Below the pieces are notes generated by a model. It saw only the letters and a program-made list of their open reading frames with translations, was not told the origin of the DNA and searched no databases. DNA of 64,000 nt from Guadua angustifolia. Taxonomy: Eukaryota; Streptophyta; Magnoliopsida; Poales; Poaceae. The translations under genes were made by a program, and so were the position numbers. This document shows positions 34,355-47,278 of the stretch, one piece after another (position 1 is the first letter of the stretch; each line of letters opens with the position of its first letter). The stretch spans positions 13,093,791 through 13,157,790 of the forward strand of contig CM070520.1 in the NCBI GenBank assembly GCA_036346375.1, written 5' to 3'.

Positions 34355-35299
34355 TGTAACAGCCTGAAATTTAATAAAAGGATAAATGAAAATATAAAAT
34401 CTTTTGCATGAGTTATTCTTGCATTTTCAAATTTTTCTTGAATTTTCCTGATTTATTTGGTTTTGTCTATTAAAGAAAGTTCAAATTGAAATATGGTTAA
34501 ATAACAAAATGAATGGTGGAAAATTTTTATTACGAAATTAATTCTGATATTTTTATCTTGAAATACTGAAAACCTTATAAACCTTCATTAAAAATATCAA
34601 AATTAAAACTTATATTAGTAAATTTTAGAAATTCTAAAAACAGAAAACCAATAAAGTTAGAAATGCTAATGTCAGAATTATTATAATTTATTTGTTGAAG
34701 ATAAAAATCTGAAAATTTTACATAAGTAATATTAACTCGAATGGATTTTAAAAACAAAATATCAAAAATAAATAAAATCATGTAGATCGAAAATTAAATA
34801 CAAAACCGAATGAGCAGAAATTCTGAAAATGCATTGTTGGAATTTTAATAAAATATCTACAAAGATTAATTAGCTAAAAATTTTACTGGACGTGTATCTT
34901 TACTTTGCCGACATGAGTAAAAATCTTCACAAATTCTGGAGATATTTTACTGCATGAAGCTTGCGGTTAAAACAAGATCAGTCCAGAACCTCCTCTGTAA
35001 TCATCTCGCCTCAGAGACTTACAGGTGGGCCCATGTCCTGTGCAAAAGCCCAGCTGTCCCTGCCGACTCCCTCTCACCGCCAGCTTGCCCCCACACATCA
35101 GCCCGTTTCCCGTTCCTTCTTCGTTCTTCACCCCTGCTCGTTTCTCTCTGCGCGCCGAAACTCCAGAGCACAGCCAGCCACTCTTGCCGACTTTGCTCCT
35201 AGCTGATACCAGCCCTATGTGCGCATCCTCCAGAGCAGTGAGTCATTAGTGACTCTCAAATTCCAAACCTACCCGGCATTGTTTTCTCCTCCGCTCCGG
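34355..35299 (+). repeat. chromovirus LTR fragment, cut by gap
   Basis: Starts TGTAACAGCCTGAAATTTAA and follows the same pattern as 5146 and 42267: AT-rich head with AAAATTTTACATAAGTA (34716), then GC-rich exon-like sequence from 34950. The rest is lost in the gap. Overlapping ORFs 34954-35249 are LTR sequence, not genes. Confidence 0.75.
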
Positions 35300-35399
35300 N
35301 NNNNNNNNNNNNNNNNNNNNNNNNNNNNNNNNNNNNNNNNNNNNNNNNNNNNNNNNNNNNNNNNNNNNNNNNNNNNNNNNNNNNNNNNNNNNNNNNNNN
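35300..35399. other. assembly gap, 100 N
   Basis: Exactly 100 N, usual for a gap of unknown size. Left side is an LTR head, right side is mid-exon of a protease gene, so sequence is missing and order across the gap is not proven. Confidence 0.99.
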
Positions 35400-36035
35400 C
35401 GTGAGATTCAAGTGCTCGACTCACTATGCGATACTACAAGAGAACGCCTTGAACTCATATATGCGGTAAGATCAGATATTACTTCATAATCCTAATAATT
35501 TAGTATATTTTCTTATTTAATCACTGCAATTAATAGTTTTTCGTTCACAGTTGCAAGGAATGGAGAGATATTTTGAGTTGTTACAAGATTATCACATAGT
35601 TCGAAATACTAAATGGCCTGATCACAGTGTTGCATGTTGGCCAATCACACATAAATTCCACAGAAATAGGCAAAAAGATGGGTACGTTACACACCTTCGC
35701 AACGAAAATTACATAAATTTCTTCAACTAATGGGTTACTAATGAGTACTCATTATTTTAGCACTTCCTGCGGTCTGTACATGTTGAAGTTCATGGAATAT
35801 TGGATAGGATCTAGGCTATCACAGAGTTTTACACAGGTAAAAAATAGCTTTACTTGCATGGTTAAATGTTATCCGGTAAATTTTTCTCTTAACACCTAAC
35901 GTTCATATTACGCAGGTGGATATAAACAATTTCAGATGGAAATTGGCAGTAATTTTGGTTGACTCTATGCTTAACAAAATTACTGGAAGCCCAAAGTCCA
36001 ACACACAAATTGCCAAGAAAGAAAATAAGACCTAG
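35400..36035 (+). CDS. ULP1-like (peptidase C48) protein, last four exons
   Basis: Exons <35400-35465, 35551-35681, 35761-35836 and 35916-36035 (TAG). All introns are GT-AG and phases join without a stop: EIQVLDSLCDTTRERLELI, then MERYFELLQDYHIV, then across a junction DGTSCGLYMLKFMEYW, then VDINNFRWKLAVILVDSM. SCGLY holds the catalytic Cys of C48 cysteine proteases and VLDSL carries the catalytic Asp; the His should lie just upstream, in the gap. Family role: cleavage of SUMO or similar tails. In plants many such genes sit inside Mutator or CACTA elements, so a transposon-borne gene is more likely than a host SUMO protease. The splice sites are all intact, unlike most genes here. Confidence 0.75.
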
Positions 36036-37118
36036 TCATTGTATAGTTGCTACCGGTCCAGGACCACTGAATCCTTGAGGAAAAACACATTGGGGACAAC
36101 ACGGACGAAGATGGGCCGAAGAGCATAAGGCTGAGCTTCGGCTGGTGATTGATTTACTATTTTACCCCTCCACAAGATTATGAGTTAGCTACTGTCTTCA
36201 AACGTTTTTACCTTTCTACCCCTCCACAGTATTTTACTACGCATACTACGTATGGTAGTGTAATCAGATCAAAACCGACTTTAACCTTTGGATCAAAAGA
36301 AATGAACGACCCATATTTATTTATTTTAGTGTACTGTAAAAGAACTCTAATAGTAAAATGGACCTGGTTGGGCCAAGATAAGACGAGGCTCTCCCTAATG
36401 GAAACGATTTTGGTCCATGGGCTGTACTAGTGTTCTTCGTTTTCTCACTGCACTCTTCGGCCTGTCGCGTAAGCAATACTGTCCCGCCCCGTCTATAGGC
36501 TGCAGTGGAGTAGATATCAAAGTATGAAATGGATAAATGCATACTGCAAGAAAACATAAAGCAGTACGTGTGAGCAGATCCATTTCACAGCTCCAACACA
36601 TGACAAGTGATATCATCAATATGCATGGAAAGCAACAGGTTATCGTAAAACTCCACTAGTTCTTGAGCAATGATCAGAGATTGATGTCAAATTAGTGCCT
36701 TTGTTATGGAAAGCCACCTCATATTTTGATGCCAAAAATGTTGCCTTTAGACTATCTTCAGCGATTTCTCTTCCCAGAATCCCTTCCCACCCCCTGACGG
36801 GAATCCCTTCCTAGATTTTCAGACTACATCTCCAGCAGCATCCCCTCGAAGGGTTTTGTATAGGGATTATTCTCTCTCCAAATCCTTTCTGAAGGGAATC
36901 GTGAAGGAAATTCGTTGGAGTGCTTGGGATCTCTTCGCAACGGGATTTGGAGTCTGAATGGAACTCGCTGATGATAGTCGACATGCCCACACTTTAAGAG
37001 CCGTATCCTTATCTTCAGATGCATTAATATTCGCCCCTGCACACAATACATGAATCATTCAAGTCAACACGAGCATTAATGCTTGAAAGGGTCAAGTGAT
37101 TGTGGTGGTCTCACCAAG
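36036..37118. other. unassigned DNA 3' of the protease exons
   Basis: ORFs 36149-36430, 36321-36619 and 36824-37058 have no recognisable product. 36770-36960 has repeated GGGAATC/CCCTTCC motifs as in degenerate MITEs. No ends were fixed. Confidence 0.3.
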
Positions 37119-37126
37119 GTCCTTTT

Positions 37127-38291
37127 CAGGGGCGGATTTAGGCCCATGGCTGGGTGGGCTTCAGCCCTGGGTGTGGAGTTTCTTGCCTGTGTATGTATAC
37201 GGTATAATACATCTAGTTATGGGCTGCTGGGAGCCTGAGAGGCTGGGACCATGCGAGACGCGTCCGCTCAACTGCGCGAGGGAGTTCGCCGTCAATCTGT
37301 CCTCAGTCCTCGTCTCTCGTCCAGGCCGTGACGGTGCGACGCGCGAGTGCTGCAGCCTGCAGAGCAGTAAGTGACTAAGTGTCTAAGTCCATAGCTTGTC
37401 TGTACTTGAGTTGTTTCCTTTGTTCACTAGAACTTTTAGCTAGTATGGAGAAGGAGAACTAAGCTAGCTAAACAGTAGTAGACTAGTAGTGAACAATTTG
37501 AACTTTCGTAGTTCAGTTTTCTCAATTAGATCAGGCTCTAATGATCCTGAAGGATCCATTTCCTAGTCATTAGTCAACAGGTATTGACACTAAAATCCCT
37601 GGTTGTTCCTGAGTTTTCGAGAATTGTAATTTCCCAACAGGGCGTGTACATTGACTAGCTTTGCCTAACATAATGTTCGCGAAGTCGTGCTTCTCAACAA
37701 TTCTGGCCTGAAGACTGAAAATCTCTGTTCTTTATCAAACAAACTTTTCATTCTTTCTTTCTTGCTGCAGTTTTTCTGCCTATTCAGATTTTTTATGTAG
37801 TTCTTCTGCTTATCCAGCTTTAGTGAGCAGTATAAACAAAAGGGACATTGCAGCTCAATGCCAGCAGCCAGTATCCCGGCCTGTATGCATCTTTGCTTGT
37901 AGCTGAAACACGCAAATCAACTGCAACTACTATTGACAAAGTGCCTCTAACTCGTCTAATCATGCTTGTCACGCCCCCCTGATGCATCCATCCGTTGCAT
38001 TATTTTACAAAGGACATGACACCATGGCGGTGCGCCCAGCTTGTGATCTGTGGCATCCTCTCACCGTCAGATGGACCTAATCTTCATTATTTAGGTAAAC
38101 ATCACACCCTCTAACTCGATGTTTATCATGTTTTATGTTATAGTAAATTATATAGTTAAATTCACGTACCAATCATGTATTTGTGTTTCACTTTTTGTAT
38201 TTTTTTGATGTGCTTAGTTTTCACTGTTTGTACATAGTTTAGTGCAGTATAATTTAGCCCGGGGCTCGACGAGACTCTAGCTCCGCCACTG
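37127..38291. mobile_element. hAT element, non-autonomous, 1,165 bp
   Basis: Perfect 8-bp duplication GTCCTTTT at 37119-37126 and 38292-38299. Ends CAGGGGCGGATTTAGG and, reversed, CAGTGGCGGAGCTAGAG. The only ORF of size (37096-37374) starts outside it and has no similarity that I can see. No transposase. Confidence 0.9.
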
Positions 38292-38299
38292 GTCCTTTT

Positions 38300-39165
38300 T
38301 ATTCTGAACATGGGTGTTCTTGGTGATACCAACTTGCTTCACAATGGAGTCTTGGCGTCCCGATCACCATTGGCACCCACACGAAGACATTGCACAGGCA
38401 TCAAAATATAGGATCGATTGAGAAGCATCATGAAGGTGCACGCAAGCCATGCTCTGTCGAGTAAGCAATATCTATCTATATACATTCTCAATAACACATC
38501 GAAAATTGTTTAGAATCATTGTCATTCTTTGGGTCATATGACATTCTAATCTGACAAATTACTCGCATGCCTGCTGTGAACATTGACAGTACGTGTCGAC
38601 CTCAGTAATTTGAATACTAGGACTTGTACTGTCAGGTGGGTCTGCTAGAATTCGTGTCTGCCTCAGCAGTTGGAACATGAGCTGCTCGCCGGCATAGGGT
38701 ACGAAGCACTGATCGAACGCATTGTTACAGTACTCCTGCTGCCCCAAGCTCTTCAATCGTGTGTGCTGGTACAAAACCATATGTTGTCATGATGCGACCT
38801 CAACGTACCAGTTGTACGTGAGTTTTAGGCTATGTGTGTATGAATTGGACCACATGTTATTAGGCTAAGTGAATATACATATATGCATTTAATTAGAGAT
38901 AAAAAATTAGGGTTTACCAAGAATAAATAGGAGGCGGTACCTCCCGACTCTTTGCGAGCCGTACGGAAACAAAAGGAAGAGCCTGGCGGCGCGTGGAAGA
39001 AGAAATCAGAGCGAGAGGCGTCAAGGGAACAAGGTGGGCGTCGGGGGGCAACGTGTAGCGGCAGCAGTGACTGTACGTGACTAGCGTCGGCGGTACAGCA
39101 AGAGAGCGGCAGTAAGCGACGCTACTCCCATGCTCCAGGGCAGTGTGCGACCGCAAGCGTGAGGA
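38300..39165. other. unassigned DNA
   Basis: No recognisable gene. Minus-strand ORFs 38559-38780 and 38914-39168 are unsupported. Confidence 0.3.
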
Positions 39166-40720
39166 CAACCAAATACACGCATGACTTTTTTTTTAACCAT
39201 CTCATATTATATATACCACTTTGTATAAGCAAACACACACCCTTACCGCGAGAAGTGCATACATGCTTTGCCAATGAGCCGGCTCTGGGTTCTCGTAATC
39301 TACTCATTGTCGGCATCCACATACCCGGCTGTCTCTGACATGTTAGAAAATATTGTGTGCTAATGACCTTGGCGTCAGCTTGGGTCTTCTTCATCTTCTC
39401 AAGAGTATACACATGCGTGTTCTCGCTAGTTCAACAAGTAGTTCGCTTGCTTGGAATGGAGTGGCTGGCCGGCCATTATATTGACAATGCTTTCCGTGAG
39501 TAGGACTGAGAGGCATCGGGAATAACGCACCTACAACCTCATTCAGTTGAGGTCCATGTTCCTACATATGATGCTTGTGCAGGACGATGGAGGAACGCAT
39601 CGACACACAAAAAAGCACGTAACCAGAAATGCTAATGCATAAAGGATACATAAATAGCTCTTTTAAGGTAAACTATTTGTTATTTTCGATCCAATGTAGT
39701 AAATTATCTAATATTTATTATACTTTCTTTGATATAATAGAATAATAGAAATACTTTCTGTAAATCAATAGCAAGATTTGATTTCCACTACGTAAAATCT
39801 AGTATTGAATTACCACAAGCAGCAACAGAGCAGTTGCAATACGAGCGCAACTCCCATCCGCAGTGAGGGTCGCAAACGACTCTAGCATAAAGGCTTGTGA
39901 AGTATTCTAGTTCTGAAACGAATCATGTCTGCCAATAGAAACATTGCAATAGTTTTTACCGTCTTCAATTGATCGGTTACCTGTCCATTAATTGGCCTAT
40001 GAAAACAATGATTACAGGATCCTCTTAATTAGTGGATAGCCAATCCCAGAGTGAGTGCACGGCATGTGGTAACACCACAGATAATCCATACAGAGTATTA
40101 GAGTAAGTAGTTCTCATGCAGCCCAAATACTGAACGTTAGTTGCAGACTCTGAAACTGAAATCTGTATATAACACTAGTTCAGAGAAACAAGCAAATAGG
40201 AGGTTGCAGTTTGCAGTGCTGTGCTGTAGGTAGTAATTTGCGATGCCGGCCAATGCTACTTTATTCAGTGGCGCAGCTGTTCTCGATTTTGTTCCATTGT
40301 GGGCATCGGGACGGTAACCCCGCTCGGTTCTCTGCCATCCCTATTCCCCGGAGCGCCTCACCCCGTGATCGCCGGGTGGAGACGCCCTTGCAGCGCCCGT
40401 TGCGGCAGCGGTTGCCTGGACCCAAAGTGGCAACTCCCGACTCCATGGGCCGGATTTGCATATGGGCTTTCCTCGCCATGCCTAGACGAGTCAAGAGATT
40501 CATATTTGTAGTTTCGGCCTTTCATGGGCTGAGGGATGGGCTTTGATTCACGTTCAGAGATGTTGGGCAGACGGAAAATGATTGCTGATACATCGTTATC
40601 GCAAGAGAAATACACATGTCCTGCATTATCTTTGCTACTCAAAATGAAGATAATATTTGTCAAAAAATATAAAATAAGGTAATGTTAGTAAAGAAACACC
40701 TGCTCCTAATTAGTATGGTT
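39166..40720. repeat. inverted copy of the block at 11106-12660
   Basis: See the partner block. Here the conserved frame is on the plus strand and open for 111 codons at 40211-40546 (HCGHRDGNPARFSAI, DRRVETPLQR, RICIWAFLAMPRRV); at 11 kb the same frame is interrupted. A family tag occurs at 39505 (GAGGCATCGGGAATAAC). The two copies lie about 26.5 kb apart, in opposite orientation. Confidence 0.8.
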
Positions 40721-41096
40721 ACTAATATATAAATACAAGTTGGTAGTGATCTCCTCACTCCCCTCCTCTCTAAGAAAGGCAGCATGTCGAGATATGGTCT
40801 TTATGATAAAAAGAAAATAAGTTGCATCTCTCTCTTTACTCCCACACCTACTCCCTCTGATCGGACCATTACCTACTTCCCTCTCCCTATAGCAAGTCAA
40901 AAGTGCAATTTTATTTTTTTGTAAACACGTCTCATGATTTGATTATTTGGTTAAAAAATGTATTTGTGTTTACAACGCATGAGCACTTCGACTAGTTCAT
41001 ATCAATGGTGTAGATCCACAAGCCATCTCAATTAATGTAACCCAGATAAGAGGATGATTCATTAGACCCCAACACTCAAAAAGTAGTACTATACCC

Positions 41097-41480
41097 TTAA
41101 TCTACAAGCACCAACTGCAACCATCTAAAGTGCTCCTCTGAAAAAGCTGGAAATATAAATAAGAGGCAATGAACAAGTGACTGCAAGTGCCAATAAGATG
41201 AACCATCCCTCCAGCTAGCTACCTCCGAAAATGCTGGAAAAGATTGTATGCCCGTGAGCTTGGCCTCAGCTAGCTTGGTCTTTTTATTCTCAAGAACATA
41301 CACATATATGCATGCCCTGGCTAATACCGTAATACTAGCTAGCAGCTGTAGATCGCATGCTGGAATGGAGTGGGTTAGTTTGCATGGTCATTCTCCACCC
41401 AGACCAGAAGGGAAAGGAATTGAAATGCTTTCTGTAGGTAGGACTGAAAGGCATCGAGAATAATGCAACTACATTCTGGT
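41097..41480 (+). pseudogene. unidentified small gene family, plus-strand copy
   Basis: The plus-strand frame 41248-41463 reads SLASASLVFLFSRTYTYM then MEWVSLHG and VGRTERHRE, lining up with the 15.5-kb copy. The segment before 41248 resembles 39230-39400. Function unknown; no full exon structure was found. 40721-41096 before it has no gene. Confidence 0.4.
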
Positions 41481-41607
41481 CCGTATCAGCTCTCCGTGAG
41501 TAATCGTTTGGAAGCCATTGTCGTCGCCCTGGTTATATTTTTGAAGCTTGATGACTTTATCGAACTGTCCCTTGTAAACAATGGGAATTTGTTTGGACTG
41601 CATTGTT

Positions 41608-41886
41608 CGTGGGCGGAACCAAGGTACTGCTGAGTATGTCCTGGCACCCTAAAAAAATTGAGAAACACCAAAATTTCACTTTTTCAATAGACTAAATTTA
41701 TTAATTGCATTGGTTTTGATTTTTTGTGGTTTAGGATTTTTAAGATTTTAGAATTATTTTTATTATACTTTTAGCAAATTTCAAAGATATATATTGGATT
41801 TATGATAGTACAAAGTTGTTTCATAAGACTATATAGTCACGTGTGAAGTGTGCACCTCCATCAAAATTTGTCTAGTTCTGCCACTG
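41608..41886. mobile_element. hAT MITE, 279 bp
   Basis: Ends CGTGGGCGGAACCAAGG and, reversed, CAGTGGCAGAACTAGAC. Target duplication is imperfect: GCATTGTT at 41600-41607 against GTATTGCT at 41887-41894 (6 of 8). Same family as 16170-16427. An older insertion than its relative. Confidence 0.75.
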
Positions 41887-42266
41887 GTATTGCTTGTCCT
41901 GTCCTATACTGAAAATTTCTCCGGTAGGAAACACTAGGCATTGAACACTACACTTGAGCGAAAGGGATAATTTTAATAAGAACATGTCACTGCTACAGAA
42001 TGGTACATCACTATCGCTTCATCTGGATCAGTTCTTAAGTTTTTAGAAAAAGAACGATTGTGATAGAAGACTTAGGAGGGGTGTAATAATAATCTCTATC
42101 AGTTCTCAGGTTAGAAGTGATTGTGATGTAGCATTGAGCATTTTACAGTCGGTTCTTATGCGAGAAGCGATAGTGATGTGCATGCATATCACTATCAGTT
42201 CTCACAAAAGAATCGATTGTGATGTGAATGTACTCATCACTATCGGTACTTTGTTGAGAAGCAATA

Positions 42267-45200
42267 TGTAACATCCTGAAAATTAGAATAAAGTAAATTA
42301 AAATTCAGAATTATATAATTATTGTTGCCTTTTCTGTATTTTCTTGAATTTTCTGGATTTTCTTGATTTTTGCTTCATTGGAAAAGAGTAATCAAGAAAT
42401 AAAAGAATAACAAAAATGAAATCTAAAGTAAATAAAATTCCAAAATCATGGATAATATTGGAATAACCTGGAACCCCAATTTTAAATGATAAAATGTCAT
42501 ATCCAACATTTATGCATAAAATCCAAAGTCATTTAATGAACCAAGACTAAGAACAGTAGCCTTGTCAGAATTAAATAAAAATAATCATAACTTATCCACA
42601 GAGGAAAATTTTATATTATCTCATGGGGCCATTAATTCACGTGCATTAAAAATTTCAGAAATTAATAAATTATTTTAGAATATTTAAAAATTCAAAAATA
42701 GAGAGAATTGAAAACTAGTACTCTGAATGTCAGAATTTTTATAAATTCCTGGAGCAATATTTTGAGCTGAAAATTTTACATAAGAATTCCTAGCTCAAAT
42801 AAATTTTAAAAACAAAGTTCCAAAAAGTTTAAAAAAGATTTAGATTGTCTGATAAATAAAAACTAGAAATCTGAAAACTGTGCAGAGCAGATTGTCAGAA
42901 TTTTAATAAAATATTTGAGCTGTATTTTAATCCGAAATTTCTACAGTAGCTAGATAACTGACAACGCATTGCACAAAAAGATTCTCATAAATGTTTAAGT
43001 AATGTAAAACAGAACCATTAATACCCTAACATGCTCAGCCTATAGGCTAGACTTGAATTTTGCTTTGCTTCCCCATCTCTTTCTGTGTCACGTGGGCCCG
43101 AGTCCCTGTTGAGCCCCACATGCCAGCCTCCCCTGCACTTCATCTTCAACCACCAGCGCTTGGTGCTCCCGAGAGAAAATCCCACGTAGCCCCTGTGTCT
43201 GCGCCATCCCTTCGCCCTAGCCGAGCCAGCGCAGCACCGTCCTTATCCCGTCGCCTCCATGCGGACGTCGCCCTGTGGTCCACGGTGAACAGCCATTGTT
43301 CTTCCTCTGTCGCGCATGGTGAAGTCCCCATCCGAGCCAAGAGCAACCTGGTCGAGCTCATCCTTTCCGTCACCTATAAATACCTCAAAAGGATCACCTG
43401 AGTCGCGCTTTCACTCTTCCCCATCTTCCTCTTCTTCTCCTCCAGCCAAAACGCCGAAGTCCCTGTTCAATTCCGCCATGGCCGAACCACTGAAGCTCAA
43501 AATCCAATCGCAATTCCTGTGATCCAATAATTCATTTACAAATTCCCTTGAGCTAGAGCATCACCAAGCACCGCTGATTAAAAGCCCTCAAAAACATTTA
43601 AGCTTCCCCAAGCAAAACCTTGCCGCCACCGTGAGCTCATCTTCCCCAAAACCAACGCACGGTCGCAGGGCTCTTCAGCCACTCTCCAGTCGGAAGAAAC
43701 ACCAAAATGGAGTCTCCGTAGCTCGTAGATGCTAAGCATGCTACCCATTCGAGCCCCCATGCACTGAATCTTGCTCGCCACCGCTTGCCATTTCTACCGC
43801 CGCTGGAGCTCAGCTGCAGCTCGTCTCTGACCATCTCCGGTTGAATCGGTACCACCGTTGTATGCGCCTCGTCGAGCTCTTTCTCTTGGTGCCCTTGCCT
43901 TCGCCGGAAGATCGCCGAAGCATCGTCGCCATCGAGCCCTAAGCCTCACCTCTGTTCTCTGTCTCTGAACGGCGGGCCCCCTTTGCCAGTGACACAAGAA
44001 AAACTCCAGTGAACTGGTAAAATACGCTTCCTCTGTTATGAAAACGTATTTCTAATTTCTAATGCAAATTCCAAACCGATTGAAATTCAATCTTGAATAT
44101 CTTTTGCAATAATAACCCAATTTCAATGAAACAAATTTTTATATTCATCTAAAATCCAAAAGAATATAAATATACAAAAATATTTAATTTTTAAACTGTA
44201 GAATAATTATTTGAATTAAACTTTGTTATAAACCCTATTATGGTCGTTAATGCAAATATGTGCACAATAAGGTATAAAATGATAAAATAAATATTTATAT
44301 GATGAATAGACCAAGATGAATTCAAATTTGCAAAAACATTTAATTTTTAAATCATAGAACAATTATTAAAATTTGAAATAAGATAAACACTCTATTATGA
44401 ACATTATTGCACATATGGAAAATATAATCTCTAAAAATCATTAAATAAATTTTAATGTGTCTCTGGAACCATAGTAAACTCAAGTATGCAAAAATAATTT
44501 AATTTTGAACTAAGTTTAAATTACTTGCTTTATAATCACTAGTAAACCTTACTATGGCCGTTACTAAAAACAAAACATAATAATTCATAAAATGATGGAG
44601 TAATTTGTATTAAGTTCCTGGAAACAATAAGGACCCATGTATGTAAAAATATTTAGAATAAAACTTAACTTGCATTCTTTTGACGAAAGGAAATGCAAAT
44701 GACAACAGTAAATAAATAGATAATCTATGCAATTAAAGTCAAAATAATGCAAAACCAACTTTAAAACATTCCCAAGATTCTACTCTACTAATACCTAAAA
44801 AATGGATTAAGGATCATGTGTAGTGTAGTCGCAAACTTCAAATGAAACTTTGTCGATTTAATGTTAGTGTTGTGATCATTTAGACTATTTCATCAACAGA
44901 TCAAATAACTCGTCTAAATACTAAAATTTATAAAATTAGTTTAGAAACACACTACAAAGTTTGTACTACCATATTCCGAAGAAATAATCTTGATTCAACA
45001 TAAGTTGTATATTAATCTTGTTACTTCAATACCCCTAACTGCTCGTATTTCGGTAATCCGTAAAATGAACGAATAAATTGTGATCACTTAAGCTTTTTCA
45101 GTAGCTTGTAAAACATCTCGTATAAATGTGAATCTTATGAAGAATAACCTAGAAATGATCTTTAGGATTTGGTATACAATAATCTAGAAAAATATTTTTA

Positions 45201-47278
45201 ATTTAACTTGCTTTGAATCTGAATCCTAATAAAGCAAAACCCTTAAATAATAAGGATTTAAGGAACAGACTATGAATAGTAGAATCAATGAACCTTGCAA
45301 AAATGATTAATTCCATTAATTTAAATAATTTTTGCATCTTGAATTCGTAAAATAAAATTTATAAATCCATAAAGAGCAATCCCTGTTTTTTGTAAAGATT
45401 CTTTATTTGCTTTTCTATCTATTTTCTTTTTGCCCTTGTTAGAGATAGTAATTTGCTTTATTTTCGTTGGGTCGACATGTAGAACTCGACGTTACTAACT
45501 CCGTCGTCGACAACGCCAGCTGCAACTACGATATCTTCGTAAACGACAAATAAGCAAGGCAAGCACCCCTTTGATCATATTGCTCCCAGTATTTATTTTC
45601 TTTTGTTTTATCAAATGATTTCATGCATGCGTTTATTTTTAGTAAATTTGCTATTTTGTGGTTCTGGTAGTTATACCTGTTGATTCATGGAACCTCCTTG
45701 ATAAGTATGAACATCTGAACCTTGATAACCATCGAGAGGAGATTAGACAATATAAAATGTCAATTTGGGTTTATGCGATTTAATAACCATGCTTAGTCAT
45801 GCTTTAGAATCAACAATGAATCGATGATGATGATGATTAGATCAAAAGATGTTTCTTGAGAAATGGAAAATGTGTTTGGGTTTGATTCTGTTGGATACTG
45901 ATATTTTGATAAAAATCCCAAACAAAACTATGGTTTGGATGCGGGCAGTTATTGGCAATAGCCGGATGTACAAGGAAAATTGTACGTAGTGTAGGGTGAA
46001 GTATTGCCCGTGTCAGATTAAAGACCGAACGTCGTGTTATATGATCCAAGATAAATCCATGCAACCACAAGTGTTGTTATGGGGCATCCTTAAACCAATT
46101 AAGTTACCCAGTTTAACTTTGCATTTATGGAAGGCGGGAGCTAGCACAAGCATTCCTTTCAAAGTCTACTTGTAGGGGTTTCTACTTACCAATGCAATGG
46201 TGTACGTCTTGTTAAGGGGAGAAACCTATAGTACAGGGGTACTCTCATTTTTATATTTTCAAATTAAAAGACGAGGTATGTCTGCTATTCAGGTTTCCTT
46301 CTCCTTGGCAAGGGTTAACGTCCCGGGCTGGTGTAAAATTAAACTGGGTAATGTAAAGGTTTTCGTCATGAACATTCTGGCCATGCGCCGTAGGTGGCGT
46401 GAAACATGTGGCAAAAAGAAATGGTCATGTCTTGTGGGTAAAGCTGTACACCTCTGCAGAGTTTAAATCTAATCGATTAGCCGTACCCGCGGTTATGGGT
46501 GTCTTGGTGAACTGATGCGAGTTAGACTTTGATATTTTCTAAAAGTGGGTTTTGGGATGAAACTTGTTTTATAACTGTTATTTCATATCAATGGGTTGAT
46601 ATTGATGGATTACATGAATTGAATTATTGGATGAATGATTATTTGATTATATCAATGGGTTGATAATTGCTGGACTTCATGATTGAATTATGGATTGATT
46701 ATTGGATTATTGAACTACTGGATCGCTGGATTATTCAATGGACTGTGAGTATCATTTATGCTTTACTTATTTGCTTATCAAACTTGCTCTTACAAATTCC
46801 ATTTGAGAAGTTGCAAATTGATTTACAAATTAAATTCTACTTTATGCAAAATTAACCTAGAAGCCTCCTTTGACATGGCTTGCATTTACTGCATTTGCAA
46901 ATACCACCTTAAGTCTTACAGAGTACGAAAGTACTCAACCTTGCTTATTTACTATTTTTAGGTGATCGCGAAGTTTCGAAGAATATCTTTATCGCAGGTT
47001 GCGGGAACTTTATGAACATGTTCTTTCTGGGGATTTGTACCTTGTCAGTTGCCTGAGGGTCGGATGGGCACACTACAAGATTTTGTTTCTTCTGAGCTGT
47101 ATTAAATACTCTGAGTTGTAAAATAAGTTGTAATAATAGCTTCCGCATTAATAATTTAATGTATGGTTGTGATTCCAATTGTTGTAAATGTGTGTACTAG
47201 TTACTGATCCAGGGACTAGTATGGAAAGCACATTAGATTTCCGTTTTGGCATTCTATGCTAAAACGGGGGTCGTTTCA
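42267..47278 (+). mobile_element. solo LTR of the chromovirus family, 5,012 bp
   Basis: Starts TGTAACATCCTGAAAATT, ends GGGGGTCGTTTCA, flanked by a perfect 5-bp duplication CAATA at 42262-42266 and 47279-47283. No gag or pol is found. The 5' 3.2 kb matches the truncated LTR at 5146-7882 and the last part matches 9676-10250, so the whole reads as one LTR, which is very long even for this lineage. ORFs inside (43060-43401, 43578-43997, 45837-46070, 46197-46466) are LTR sequence. Formation by recombination between two LTRs is the usual explanation. Confidence 0.85.
43375..43382 (+). promoter_or_regulatory. LTR TATA box
   Basis: TATAAATA within CACCTATAAATACCTC, inside the GC-rich middle of the solo LTR, the expected place for the U3 promoter. 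Confidence 0.5.

Noticed and set aside
34355..35399. Full-length chromovirus continuing across the gap
   Set aside because: Right of the gap is protease-gene sequence, not LTR or gag, so continuity is not supported.
36149..36430. 93-codon ORF after the ULP1-like gene
   Set aside because: No recognisable domain, no splice context, AT-rich composition like the flanks.
43060..43997. ORF cluster that looks like a GC-rich plant exon
   Set aside because: Lies inside the solo LTR bounded by a perfect TSD and matches the LTR middle elsewhere.
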